From IMG/VR virus record IMGVR_UViG_3300015195_000007, positions 1 through 52,671 of that record: a stretch of DNA of 52,671 nucleotides; one strand, 5' to 3'. This document shows positions 39,070 through 47,924 of the stretch, piece by piece. Every line of letters begins with the position of its first letter. Within the stretch, counting starts at the first letter, position 1. A model generated the notes under the pieces. It made no database searches, was not told where the DNA came from, and saw only the letters and a list, made by a program, of their open reading frames with translations. The position numbers and the translations under genes are program-made. This DNA is from a virus.

Positions 39070-39301
39070 CTAGCTTCTCCGCTACTACTTGAAGAACCAG
39101 TTCACTGATGGTATATCCGCCGCCCCAGGTCAGTCTTGCTAGAGCCTCTTCCTCGATTGCCTTGGCGTTTAGGGTTCGGACAAGGTCTCCAGTTTTGACA
39201 TCTCTAGTGACCCCTGTCAGCTCAATATAAACGATAGCACTATCGCTCTGCTCCGTACCGTTAAGGAAGACCCTGGCAACCATGCCACCAGGGTAGCGCA
39301 T
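39059..39301 (-). CDS. hypothetical head-region protein, 80 aa
   Basis: ATG at 39301; the last 11 bases overlap the DUF6093-like gene. Starts MRYPGGMVARVFLNGTEQS; beta-strands (IVYIELTGVTRDVKTGDLV) and a C-terminal helix. Similar short proteins occur beside head-closure genes of actinophages. Function not assigned. Confidence 0.6.
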   Translation of the reverse strand: MRYPGGMVARVFLNGTEQSDSAIVYIELTGVTRDVKTGDLVRTLNAKAIEEEALARLTWGGGYTISELVLQVVAEKLDAS

Positions 39302-39314
39302 AGCGCCGTAGGAG

Positions 39315-39581
39315 CTATTTCTTCCCTCGCCTACCGACGGGAGCCAGCTCTTCCCATATCTCTAATGCGAACTTGGCTGTTGGGCGTAGTTCCCACTGAA
39401 TGCCGTGGTCACCACGAAATGGAACTCGATGGTCAGCACCGTTGACGCCAATCTCATCTGGTATACCGTCGGGAAACGCAGAGCATGTTCCCACCTTTAG
39501 AGGCGGCTGGAGGGTCTCCATGTTCCATTGTCCAACAACGAAATGAATACAACTATCGCATATGATCGGGCCTCTTAGCAT
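39315..39581 (-). CDS. small cysteine-containing protein, 88 aa
   Basis: Starts MLRGPIICDSCIHFV, with CxxC at residues 8-11 and another Cys near 32 (VGTCSAFPDGIP). The middle (GADHRVPFRGDHGIQWELRP) is polar. Basic tail GRRGKK. The CDSCxH...G.C.AFPDGIP...H pattern occurs in short phage proteins encoded next to capsid genes. Possibly zinc binding; function unknown. Confidence 0.6.
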   Translation of the reverse strand: MLRGPIICDSCIHFVVGQWNMETLQPPLKVGTCSAFPDGIPDEIGVNGADHRVPFRGDHGIQWELRPTAKFALEIWEELAPVGRRGKK

Positions 39582-39582
39582 A

Positions 39583-42500
39583 TCATCCCCATGCCTTATC
39601 TAGCCAACTGGACATAATGCCAGTGTATACGTTTTGGGTAGTTCCTGGGGCAACCGCCTGTAGGAAAAGCTCTGCCGTGAACTCAACATAGTTATTCACG
39701 GCTGCGTACTTGCTGATGAGACCTTGAAGCTTATCTTCATTTCCTATACGCCAAGCATCAAAGATAGCTATTCTTTCTGCCATTGTTTTCTCTCCGAAGT
39801 GTTCTAGTTCCTTAGCTGAAGCAGATGCAATGCCTGGAGCCCTGGCGCTTAGAAGAGAAAGTATGAGTCTATTCTGATCTTCTTCACGAGCCAAGAGAAC
39901 AGCATGATGACCTAGTTCATGAACGAAGGTGTTAATCGGAGCTTCAGTTCCCCTTACGGTGTATCCGGTCTCAACAAATCTTTTCCTTATTTCGTCATGA
40001 AGACTTGGATTTAGAACGATCACCTTATTGACGGCTATGACGCCATTTCCCTCGATCGGCTTCAGAGTTCCTTCTGTGCCAGCAACGAAAGGTCCTCTAG
40101 GCTCTGAATAAGGATTAAACCATTCTGCCAAGTTGGTTCGCGGATTGCTAACTGGTCGATCAAAGTCTAGTTTAACTGGAGGAAGATTAGGTAGTCTCTC
40201 GTAGATCGACTGAAATCTACTATTCACTGTCGTGACGAGGGAGTCACGCTTAGCAATGAAGCTGCGGTCTACTATTGTTCTGGGGAGATTTCTCGAACTC
40301 GCCATCGGATTTTTTACAATGGTCAACCCCGACTTGTTGATCTTTTTCTGCGTTGTCTTTCGATCTTTGATCACCTGTGTCTCGTTTTTTCTCATCTTAA
40401 CAAGAACACTTTTCGCAGGAGGGGGCGGCTGACCTTTCTTAGCCCAATACTTCTCCCGGTTCCTAGCGTTTCTCTCCATGCGAGCAGCTTCCTGCTTTTT
40501 GGCTGCCTCTTGCTGGATTTTAAGATTGATCTTCTGCCAACTCTTTGCTTTTCCGGATAGAACTTGAGCGTTCATGTCTGAGATGCGCTTCTTGCTAAAC
40601 TCTTTCTGTCTAGCCGCCTCTTCTCTTCTTATCCGTAGTTCCTCTTGTTTGGCTAGTCTTTCTGCTTCTGTGCGAGCCTCTGCAAACTTCGTTTGCGATT
40701 TGTATTTGGGAGTAAACTCTCTTTTAGCCTTCTCAGCAGCAGCCGCTATGTCCTTCGGAGACTCACGAATCACGGCCTTAGTTGAGAAGATTTGAGTCTT
40801 GAACTTGGTCTGGGGAAAGATACTCCCCTTGTTTTCTAAACTTATCTGCCCCAGACGCCACATTACCTTAGCGGTGTCTTGTTCAACTTGATTCTCGAAC
40901 TTCAAGCGCAAGGTACTAAGGAAGTCGAAGAATGTTCCGTTGTACATCTGTATTCTGGCTGTGATATCGGTCATGCGAAACATGGCTTGTCCCAGATGCC
41001 AGCCAGTGAGAGGGTCTATATCATCCTTGCTATTGTTGATCAGTCTTTGTATATCTTCCCATCTAATATCTTTGATACTGCTGAGAGAGTCTAGACCAAG
41101 TCTGCGTAGATCCCAACGCATGTTGGCCCCCAGATCAAGTCCTAAATGATTAATAGCATTGGTGACTTGCACATTGTCGAATGTATCAGGAAGTAGGTTT
41201 CTAAGAATACCCTTTGGAGTAACAAAGTTCAAGTGTGTACTGAGACTGAGAACTCTTCCCGCTGGAGCAATCACTCTTCCGGTCTTATCAGTGGCTAATA
41301 CATCAGTGGTAGCTCTGTTCAGCGTGGTTTGTATATGGATGGGTCCTGGCAAGTTCAGCCGTAGAGACGGAGTGATGGATTGTAAGACTCCGCCCTTGAT
41401 GCTGTCCATGTGAAGACCAGCTCTGATCAGAGCATTGGGGCTGATAGCAAGGTTAGAACGCTCGCCGGTTAGAGTCTTCGTGACGTTGCCAGTGATGATC
41501 TTGAGGCCCTTCAGGTCAAGACGAATACCGGGATTTTTCCCCATTGCACTGATATCTCTAGTGATCCCTGGAAGGCTTACTCTGAGATACTTATCGCGAC
41601 TAAACTGACCGGCGCCGATATCTGACCAAGAGTCGAAGAATGCTTGACGGATACCTTCATTTGAGGTATTGGAGAAGAAGTCTCCAACAAGGTTCAGACT
41701 TGGTCTAACACTACGATCCATCATGCTAGCAAAACGATTCATATCTTGCCCGAGAGGGACCGGTTCTACTGATCCGCCAGTACCGGTCAAGATATATTGA
41801 ACGTGTTGCGGCACGCTGGCGATGTCTCCGCTTGCGAACTTATCGCTATAGCTCAAGACATCTTGTGCTATCTGCGCCTCTGTAAAGATCTTAGGTTTTC
41901 CTGTGGCGATATCTATAATCTCTGGGAACTGTACTTGCTTGAATCTTCCCAAGAAACTTTGTGCCGCTGGCTCTACTGCATTATGAATCACATCTCGACC
42001 AACGATGTCTAGACTCTGCTGCTTGACGAACGTTAGAAGAGTTTGTTCTGCTGTAGCCACAAGGCTGGCCTTGACAGCACTGACCACAGCATGTTCTATG
42101 ATTGCTCCAGCAGAATCAATAAGTCTGCCTAACGTATCTCTCCCATATTTTTTTTCTGGATTTTTCGGACCTGTATAGATCTCGAAAGTTCTTACGCAAT
42201 GCGGATGAGCGATAATAAACTCCTCCGCTGTTTCTGCATCTACGATCATGCCATTGGCTTGCTGAGGATCGTTGTGTTCTACAAGTCCACATCCGTCACC
42301 GTCACTAATGATGAACTTTGTTGCGCCGTTGTCTACTGCTGATTGAATGTAAGACTCGTTGTACAGCCGAGAAGATAAAGCATGAGTGGTCGCACTGGCC
42401 CAATCGCCATAACTGCGCCTAGTGCCGTCTGCGTACACAACAGCTTTCGCACCATGTCGATCCAGAATGCCAGCGGCTTGTCGATTACTGCCGGCGGTCC

Positions 42501-43182
42501 TTAACTGAACTAAAGTTTCTTTGCTTGTTCGTTGAGTTCCGACAAGACCCCGCTGCAAGTTGCCGATTGCGTCTTTCTGCACCTTAGCGAGTCTGTCTTG
42601 ATGAACTTGATTGATTACTAGCTTGCCGCCCTGTGCCCCGGCCATCATCGCCATTTTTTGATAGCTGGGCAGCCCGTTTTTAATGAATTCAGCAGCAGAA
42701 ACGTAGTTAGTCTTTAATAACTCTGTTATCGCCTTATGAGCGGCGTAAGCGTCCGATCCTAGTTTGCTGGGATCACCTATTCCATAGGAAACCGCCTTAG
42801 AGGCCATTCTGTTCAGAATGCCATTGATGTCGGCCTGCGTAGAGCCGAACTTTCTGAGAATGTCTCCAAGCGGTCCCTGGGCCATTGCACCAGTGAGCTC
42901 TTTTTGTACGTCTATCTGGTCTCGCTGAAACTTAAAGAGAAATGGCTTTTTCGCCTCTACAGCCTGAATCTGTGTTTGGGTTTTTTGTAGAATGCCTGTG
43001 AGACTGCGTTTCGCAGCTACATCCGCACCTTTGAGCCCTATTCCGGATGAACGTGCTCGGCGCTGCTCGGAATATCCGGTGTATCCCATCTCTTTCGCAA
43101 CCCAATCACGATAATCGTAATAGTTGCGAAAACCCCGAGACTGAGCGAGTGCATCTCTCTTGTCCTGGCGATCTGAGGCCAC
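39583..43182 (-). CDS. MuF-like capsid protein with C-terminal HELGHH metallopeptidase domain
   Basis: 1199 residues. Residues about 245-345 (YADGTRRSYGDWASATTHAL, FIISDGDGCGLVEHN, HPHCVRTFEIYTG) match the phage Mu gpF-type minor capsid domain. About 870-960 is Lys/Arg/Gln-rich and coiled-coil-like. The C-terminal 180 residues include TFVHELGHHAVLL (about 1085) and YVEFTAELF (about 1165): zinc ligands HExxH plus a downstream Glu, as in anthrax lethal-factor-like or other gluzincin domains. The layout (MuF head, long middle, C-terminal enzyme) fits MuF polymorphic effector proteins. Injection into the host is inferred. Confidence 0.75.
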   Translation of the reverse strand: MASDRQDKRDALAQSRGFRNYYDYRDWVAKEMGYTGYSEQRRARSSGIGLKGADVAAKRSLTGILQKTQTQIQAVEAKKPFLFKFQRDQIDVQKELTGAMAQGPLGDILRKFGSTQADINGILNRMASKAVSYGIGDPSKLGSDAYAAHKAITELLKTNYVSAAEFIKNGLPSYQKMAMMAGAQGGKLVINQVHQDRLAKVQKDAIGNLQRGLVGTQRTSKETLVQLRTAGSNRQAAGILDRHGAKAVVYADGTRRSYGDWASATTHALSSRLYNESYIQSAVDNGATKFIISDGDGCGLVEHNDPQQANGMIVDAETAEEFIIAHPHCVRTFEIYTGPKNPEKKYGRDTLGRLIDSAGAIIEHAVVSAVKASLVATAEQTLLTFVKQQSLDIVGRDVIHNAVEPAAQSFLGRFKQVQFPEIIDIATGKPKIFTEAQIAQDVLSYSDKFASGDIASVPQHVQYILTGTGGSVEPVPLGQDMNRFASMMDRSVRPSLNLVGDFFSNTSNEGIRQAFFDSWSDIGAGQFSRDKYLRVSLPGITRDISAMGKNPGIRLDLKGLKIITGNVTKTLTGERSNLAISPNALIRAGLHMDSIKGGVLQSITPSLRLNLPGPIHIQTTLNRATTDVLATDKTGRVIAPAGRVLSLSTHLNFVTPKGILRNLLPDTFDNVQVTNAINHLGLDLGANMRWDLRRLGLDSLSSIKDIRWEDIQRLINNSKDDIDPLTGWHLGQAMFRMTDITARIQMYNGTFFDFLSTLRLKFENQVEQDTAKVMWRLGQISLENKGSIFPQTKFKTQIFSTKAVIRESPKDIAAAAEKAKREFTPKYKSQTKFAEARTEAERLAKQEELRIRREEAARQKEFSKKRISDMNAQVLSGKAKSWQKINLKIQQEAAKKQEAARMERNARNREKYWAKKGQPPPPAKSVLVKMRKNETQVIKDRKTTQKKINKSGLTIVKNPMASSRNLPRTIVDRSFIAKRDSLVTTVNSRFQSIYERLPNLPPVKLDFDRPVSNPRTNLAEWFNPYSEPRGPFVAGTEGTLKPIEGNGVIAVNKVIVLNPSLHDEIRKRFVETGYTVRGTEAPINTFVHELGHHAVLLAREEDQNRLILSLLSARAPGIASASAKELEHFGEKTMAERIAIFDAWRIGNEDKLQGLISKYAAVNNYVEFTAELFLQAVAPGTTQNVYTGIMSSWLDKAWG

Positions 43183-43184
43183 GA

Positions 43185-43619
43185 CTAGCGCCTAGTGTGT
43201 CGCTTGCTCCTGGCGATCTTCACGATCTGCACTGTTCCTGGAACAACGTGCTCGGTGGATCTCGATCCGCCTCTAGCAATGAAACTACGGAGAAGTTCAC
43301 GTAGACCATTGATATTGGCGTCGGTGCTCATGGTCGTACCATCGTTCAATCCGATACTGGCGGGTTGTTCGAGTAAGATTGACAACTTGTTGCGCAGAGT
43401 TTCCTCGATGACCTTGTCGATGTCTTGGAACCGGTCGAATCGTCCAGCGATCTCGTCGTCTGACGGTCCTGGCCCTACCCACGCTCGAATAGTCTCCCAG
43501 TCACTATCCTGGAGCATTGCCAGCGGAGTGAACTCAGATGGTTCATCTTCGTTGAAATCTCCCTGAACGTCATAGTCGTCGAACGCAGAGTATCCACTTC
43601 CGTCATCCACCCCGGACAT
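43185..43619 (-). CDS. head-tail adaptor-like protein
   Basis: 144 residues from ATG 43619 (MSGVDDGSGYSAFDDYD); an upstream ATG at 43652 would lie in the previous gene. The N-terminus is acidic and unstructured. ETIRAWVGPGPSDDEIAGRF and IEETLRNKLSILLEQPASI are helices like those of gp6/gp15-type connector proteins. The C-terminus is basic (KIARSKRHTRR). Position between major capsid and MuF-like genes is compatible. Confidence 0.55.
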   Translation of the reverse strand: MSGVDDGSGYSAFDDYDVQGDFNEDEPSEFTPLAMLQDSDWETIRAWVGPGPSDDEIAGRFDRFQDIDKVIEETLRNKLSILLEQPASIGLNDGTTMSTDANINGLRELLRSFIARGGSRSTEHVVPGTVQIVKIARSKRHTRR

Positions 43620-43878
43620 TGTCGTCTTCTTCCAGTTGGGCGATGAGCGCACGCTTTGTCTTGGCTGGATCCAGCTCTCTACCCATCACGATCTCTCGGA
43701 GCACCTGCGTCGGAAGAGTTTTGTAGTCGATCTGTTGAGTGCCCTCTTCCTCTAGGCATCCTTCTCTGTTACTGATCTCCGCAGCGATCTTGGCCGGAAC
43801 AACATCTCCTGGTTCGAACTTGTGATTTTCCCCCTCAACGAAAACATGGAAATGTGTCTTGGCTAGTAGCTGTGGCAT
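43603..43878 (-). CDS. small head-region protein, 91 aa
   Basis: ATG at 43878 has AAAAGGGAG upstream and is preferred to 43980. MPQLLAKTHFHVFVEGENHK and FEPGDVVPAKIAAEIS look like a short beta-rich module followed by helices (TLPTQVLREIVMGREL). Overlaps the next gene by 17 bases. No family recognised. Confidence 0.6.
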   Translation of the reverse strand: MPQLLAKTHFHVFVEGENHKFEPGDVVPAKIAAEISNREGCLEEEGTQQIDYKTLPTQVLREIVMGRELDPAKTKRALIAQLEEDDNVRGG

Positions 43879-43982
43879 GATACTCCCTTTTATACTCGAA
43901 TCGGTTGGTTGATGGGGGCGGATCTGTCTTCCTACTGGATTCCTCGGACGAGACTCCCCGCCCCCATCATCGGTTGTCACTG

Positions 43983-45026
43983 CTAAGCGACGACTGCGTC
44001 CAGCACCAGATTAGCGTTCGGCATGACTGGCATGGCAAGTGCCGAGCCAAGCGTGAACGTCTGAACCGGATGCTCTGTACGAGTAATGACAGCCACAACG
44101 CCTGGCATGGCTGCCCGGTCGATCATGTTGCGTTCAGCCAGAAGAAGCGCCTCGGGCGTCACACCATAGAAGGTGTGTCCGAATGCCTGATCTGTGTTTG
44201 GCATCATGTAGACCTTGTTCTGCTTCAGGACTCTGGTACGAGTGCCGTTCACACGAACCTGCGTGTCGTACAGTTCCACCTGAGGCAGACCTTCAGATGC
44301 GAAGATATCTGCGATGGTGGCTGCGTTAACTCGGGCTGGCGTGATACCACCCGCTGCGGCGTACCCACGGATCTCAGCATTGAGAGCCAGATTGGCCACT
44401 CGGGTCCTACTCATCAGGAGCAGGTTTGGCTCAATTCCGTTCTGAATGACGTAGGCGTCCACCCAGGCCAAGAGATCGGTGAGCGGCTTCCCGAGAACAG
44501 TGTCAGTCCAAAGGTTTGCCGCAGTGACGCTCATGGCTCCAACCCTGTTGAAGTTGGCCTCCATGACCATACCGTTCTCGTTCAGGGTGAACTTCCCATC
44601 ATCGATGGTGTCCCCACGAGCGAGCTCGATACGGGCTTGGACAGCCCTGATCATGCGCTCGCTGTCATCGTAGATCGCCTGGATGACCGGATCATTCGTT
44701 CCACGAAGCAGCGTCTGGGTGCGGAGGTACTCTTCCTCACCGAGAGGGATCTGTCGGGAGACAGGTCCCAAGCTGCCACGAAGGTACTGGATGCCAGGAC
44801 GACCGGTCATGGTCGCTGGCGTATCCCACGCCCTGTACTCGGCCACGTCAACGTCGTTCAGCGTGCCCTTGCGGATGCGGAAGTCCAGGTCTTCGATGAA
44901 CCGATTCGGCAAGAATCGATCCAGCGTCAACTGCGCTTCAGGTCGCAACACTTCAATGTCGTAGGCCCGGACGTAGTCGATCAGAAGCTGGGGAACCACA
45001 AGATCGAAAACCATGTTTCCGGCCAT
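43983..45026 (-). CDS. major capsid protein (capsid E family)
   Basis: 347 residues. The N-terminal FDLVVPQLLIDYVRAYD, RFLPNRFIEDLDFRI, a central acidic E-loop-like region (YRAWDTPATMTGRPG, RQIPLGEEEYLRTQ) and C-terminal NKVYMMPNTDQAFGHTFYGV follow the capsid E-type HK97-fold proteins (lambda gpE). It follows a decoration protein and scaffold gene. It forms the icosahedral shell. Confidence 0.9.
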   Translation of the reverse strand: MAGNMVFDLVVPQLLIDYVRAYDIEVLRPEAQLTLDRFLPNRFIEDLDFRIRKGTLNDVDVAEYRAWDTPATMTGRPGIQYLRGSLGPVSRQIPLGEEEYLRTQTLLRGTNDPVIQAIYDDSERMIRAVQARIELARGDTIDDGKFTLNENGMVMEANFNRVGAMSVTAANLWTDTVLGKPLTDLLAWVDAYVIQNGIEPNLLLMSRTRVANLALNAEIRGYAAAGGITPARVNAATIADIFASEGLPQVELYDTQVRVNGTRTRVLKQNKVYMMPNTDQAFGHTFYGVTPEALLLAERNMIDRAAMPGVVAVITRTEHPVQTFTLGSALAMPVMPNANLVLDAVVA

Positions 45027-45030
45027 GTTG

Positions 45031-45486
45031 TCACTCCCACCGAATCATGGGCAGCGCAGCCTGGAAGGCAGGCGTAACGATACCCTTGAGGGAGCCGCCG
45101 AAGGTGCCGGCTACTGGCAGGAAGCCAGTCTTCACGATGCCAGGACCCCAGAAAAGGGCTGTGGCTTGAGAACCGACGTTGGTATAGTCGAATCCGACCT
45201 CGTCCGGGTGTCCGATCGCAATGGTGCTGAACAGCAGCCCCACATTCACGAGCAACTGACGACCGTCAACAGCAGCCGCTTCCCACGGACCCCAGAGACC
45301 AGTTGCGGTGACCTTACCCAAGGCCATTCCGCTGATCAGGGTTCCATTGATGATGTGGGCTGCGGTGAACAGAGACGGGGCCAGAGTAATCGTACGCATG
45401 ACGCTGACCCCCATTCGAGAGCCGAGCCACCGCCGATCCTCATTCCCGAGGAACTGTTCAGTGTATACCTGAATGTCTACCGCCAT
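45031..45486 (-). CDS. capsid decoration protein (lambda gpD-like)
   Basis: 151 residues just upstream of the major capsid gene. A beta-rich sequence with GMALGKVTATGLWGPWEAAA and LLFSTIAIGHPDEVGFDYTN matches head decoration proteins that bind three-fold sites and stabilise the shell. Confidence 0.75.
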   Translation of the reverse strand: MAVDIQVYTEQFLGNEDRRWLGSRMGVSVMRTITLAPSLFTAAHIINGTLISGMALGKVTATGLWGPWEAAAVDGRQLLVNVGLLFSTIAIGHPDEVGFDYTNVGSQATALFWGPGIVKTGFLPVAGTFGGSLKGIVTPAFQAALPMIRWE

Positions 45487-45495
45487 GCGGTATCC

Positions 45496-46149
45496 TCACT
45501 TTCGGTTCTTCGCAAGAGCGGCACCGTGCCGCTGCTCTAACATCGCTTTCGCCTGTCCCTGTATATCCCCGGGTTTGGGAGGTCGTGGACCAGGACCAGG
45601 ATCTCCCGGCTTGGGAGGTCCACTTCCTGGTTCCGGCGATGCCGGTCCGAAAAGCATAGGCAACCGAGCTTTCAGTGCCTCAACAGCCGTCTTGATCACG
45701 CCGTCGTCAGCCTTTGAAGGGTCGTCGATGGTCACAAGCTTGGCCACGTCGTCCAGGGTACCATCCTGGACGCCTGCACGCACCAACGCCCTCTCAATCT
45801 TCGCCATCATCCGCTCATGAGTGGCGCTAGTCTTCTCCTTCGCAGCCTCCTCTCGGTCTTTGGCTGCCCTCTCGGCATCCTTCTGTTGCTGAGTCTTGGT
45901 CGCCTCGTCAGCGTCCCGTTGACGCTTCAAGATCTCTTGAGCTTGTTCCATCGTCTCGACGCCAAGACTCTTCAGGAGTTCGTTGGTAGCAGCAGTGCGC
46001 CCCTCTGCCTTTTCTCTTGTTGCGATCCTGGTGATATCTTCTTGCGTAAAGGTCTTCCCTGGTTCTGGTGGCGTTGGAGCTGGTGCCGGAGCGGGAGGTG
46101 TCGGTGCCGGGGCCGGTCCTGGCGCTGGCGCTGGCGGTATTACGGTCAT
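45496..46149 (-). CDS. scaffolding protein
   Basis: 217 residues. N-terminal Pro/Ala-rich stretch (about 4-30), then EDITRIATREKAEGRTAATN and a long charged coiled coil (about 70-120, rich in Lys/Glu/Gln), a short globular segment (VEALKARLPMLFG), a second Pro/Gly-rich linker and a basic helix (AKAMLEQRHGAALAKNRK). This order is typical of phage scaffolds, whose basic end binds the capsid. The Pro-rich parts are unusual in length. Confidence 0.8.
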   Translation of the reverse strand: MTVIPPAPAPGPAPAPTPPAPAPAPTPPEPGKTFTQEDITRIATREKAEGRTAATNELLKSLGVETMEQAQEILKRQRDADEATKTQQQKDAERAAKDREEAAKEKTSATHERMMAKIERALVRAGVQDGTLDDVAKLVTIDDPSKADDGVIKTAVEALKARLPMLFGPASPEPGSGPPKPGDPGPGPRPPKPGDIQGQAKAMLEQRHGAALAKNRK

Positions 46150-46200
46150 AATCTCTCCATTCCTGGTATTCCGGTTTATCCCGGTGAGCTAAGGGTACAC

Positions 46201-47922
46201 CTAGCGAGCGGGAGGCGCAGGCTTAGGCACTGGCGGGGACTGCGGCACCGTGGGCGGTAGCCCTGGCGGCTGCGTTGGCCCTGGCACTGGTCCCGGTGGC
46301 ACTGGTGCCGGTGCTGGCGGTGCATTCCGTATCGTTGGTGGTAGTCCTGACATTCCAAGACGCTTACGAACTTCTTCAACGTCTCCGGTAACTGTCAGCA
46401 TCTTGTCTGCGGCATCGAAGTCGTTGGCTTGAATGTCCTGAATCTCTTCTGCCGCATCATCAATCGGGAACCCAGCGTACATCAGAATCCTGATCGCCGT
46501 CTCTGGGCTGATCGCCTTGGCTGCCAGCAGGTTAGTGACCAGCACCTGCGCTTCTGTCTTATCGGCTGGCAAGAAACTACCGAACCGAATGCTCGCTGGG
46601 AAAATCTCCGCCAGGTCTGCATTCTGTAAAAAGTATCTTGCCACGAACTTCATCAGTAGAGAATACTTGTAGTGCCGAATGAGACGCATCTCGTTGATCA
46701 TGGCTGTGTGCGGGGCGAAGCTCAGTGTTAGGCTGATCCCTGAAGGAACTTCGTTGGGCTTTATTCTCCCGAGTAGTGCCTCAGGCACATGGCTATTGAC
46801 TGCGAGCCGAGACAGCAGGTCGTTTTTGTATGTAGTAAGGGCATCAAGTGAGTGTGACGTATCGATGACCGTCGCCGTTCCGTCTCCAGTTTCCCAAACG
46901 GTGCCGGGACCGTAAGAACGAATGTTGCCATCTTCGTCCTTGGGTGCAGAAGCACCACTGAGAGCAATCGGAGGTGTGCCAGTGGTCGCACTAGCAGCCT
47001 GAAGATCAGTATCCGTAGCCACGAGATCATCAAATATCTGAAGAACTTCTGCGAGCGCACTTTTCCCAAAGTGTTCTTCCCCACTATCGCTAACGAAACA
47101 GGGAATGTGAACAACTGGAATAAAGTCGATTTCCAGGTCTTCGTGGTCATGGTCGTAGATCGCCTTTGTTGGCTCGAGGGTTTCTATCTGTCCACTGGCA
47201 TTTTCTAGGAACCAAGTTGCATCTGTGTAGAGCACCGTCTTCGTGCTCGGCTTGAGGTTCCATGGATACATCCGTGGCGAATCGAGATCTACTAGCTCCC
47301 AAGTCTTGCGTCTTACCTTCTTAATGATGCCGTTGACCGCATAGTTGTTCTTCTCTTCGTATTCCCATGCGATATGAACCTTGTCTGGGAACTCTTCTTC
47401 GCTGTGCTCTTCAAGAACAGGGAAATAGAATCCTGGATTGTAGACTCGCAGTCTGGGTCGTTCCTTGTCTGCGTCCCAACCAAGAACGTACACGCCGTCA
47501 CCCAGCTTTACAGAGTGACGTTCGCACTCTACTATCTTCAGTGAGATCCCCTCGTCATCCATCCATTGGCTGAGAACGTCGTGTTGCTCCATGGCAGTCT
47601 CGTCTGGTTCTTCACCTTCAGCCATTGGAATGCTGAGGGTTTGCTTGTCTCCGATCAGACTGGCAAGAATCTGATTGACGATGGTGCTAGGGTCACCGTA
47701 TTCTCGCCGAGAGTAGCTCTGCTCATCAATCGGATGTCGCAGCCATAGATGAGCTACGTTGCGGCAGTACGATTCGAGAATGGTGTATGCCTGGAGACGT
47801 CGATAATGATCTCCAACCCAGCCAGGAATAAGCTGAGCGGCAGGTCCAGTCCGATAGCCGAAGACCTCTTTGTAATCTAGATAGCTCCAGCTATCTAGGA
47901 ATATTCTCAGGGGATGCCTCAT
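46201..47922 (-). CDS. portal protein
   Basis: 573 residues. The N-terminal VGDHYRRLQAYTILESYCRN and LWLRHPIDEQSYSRREYGDP resemble SPP1 gp6-type portals, followed by LGDGVYVLGWDADKERPRLR and a stalk region (TGTPPIALSGASAPKDEDGN). The C-terminal 60 residues are Pro-rich. Located directly after terminase, it forms the dodecameric channel for DNA packaging and release. Confidence 0.88.
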   Translation of the reverse strand: MRHPLRIFLDSWSYLDYKEVFGYRTGPAAQLIPGWVGDHYRRLQAYTILESYCRNVAHLWLRHPIDEQSYSRREYGDPSTIVNQILASLIGDKQTLSIPMAEGEEPDETAMEQHDVLSQWMDDEGISLKIVECERHSVKLGDGVYVLGWDADKERPRLRVYNPGFYFPVLEEHSEEEFPDKVHIAWEYEEKNNYAVNGIIKKVRRKTWELVDLDSPRMYPWNLKPSTKTVLYTDATWFLENASGQIETLEPTKAIYDHDHEDLEIDFIPVVHIPCFVSDSGEEHFGKSALAEVLQIFDDLVATDTDLQAASATTGTPPIALSGASAPKDEDGNIRSYGPGTVWETGDGTATVIDTSHSLDALTTYKNDLLSRLAVNSHVPEALLGRIKPNEVPSGISLTLSFAPHTAMINEMRLIRHYKYSLLMKFVARYFLQNADLAEIFPASIRFGSFLPADKTEAQVLVTNLLAAKAISPETAIRILMYAGFPIDDAAEEIQDIQANDFDAADKMLTVTGDVEEVRKRLGMSGLPPTIRNAPPAPAPVPPGPVPGPTQPPGLPPTVPQSPPVPKPAPPAR

Positions 47923-47924
47923 TA

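Noticed and set aside
43905-45077. Long plus-strand frame of 390 codons
   Set aside because: Antisense to the clear major capsid gene; no family pattern and no ribosome site.
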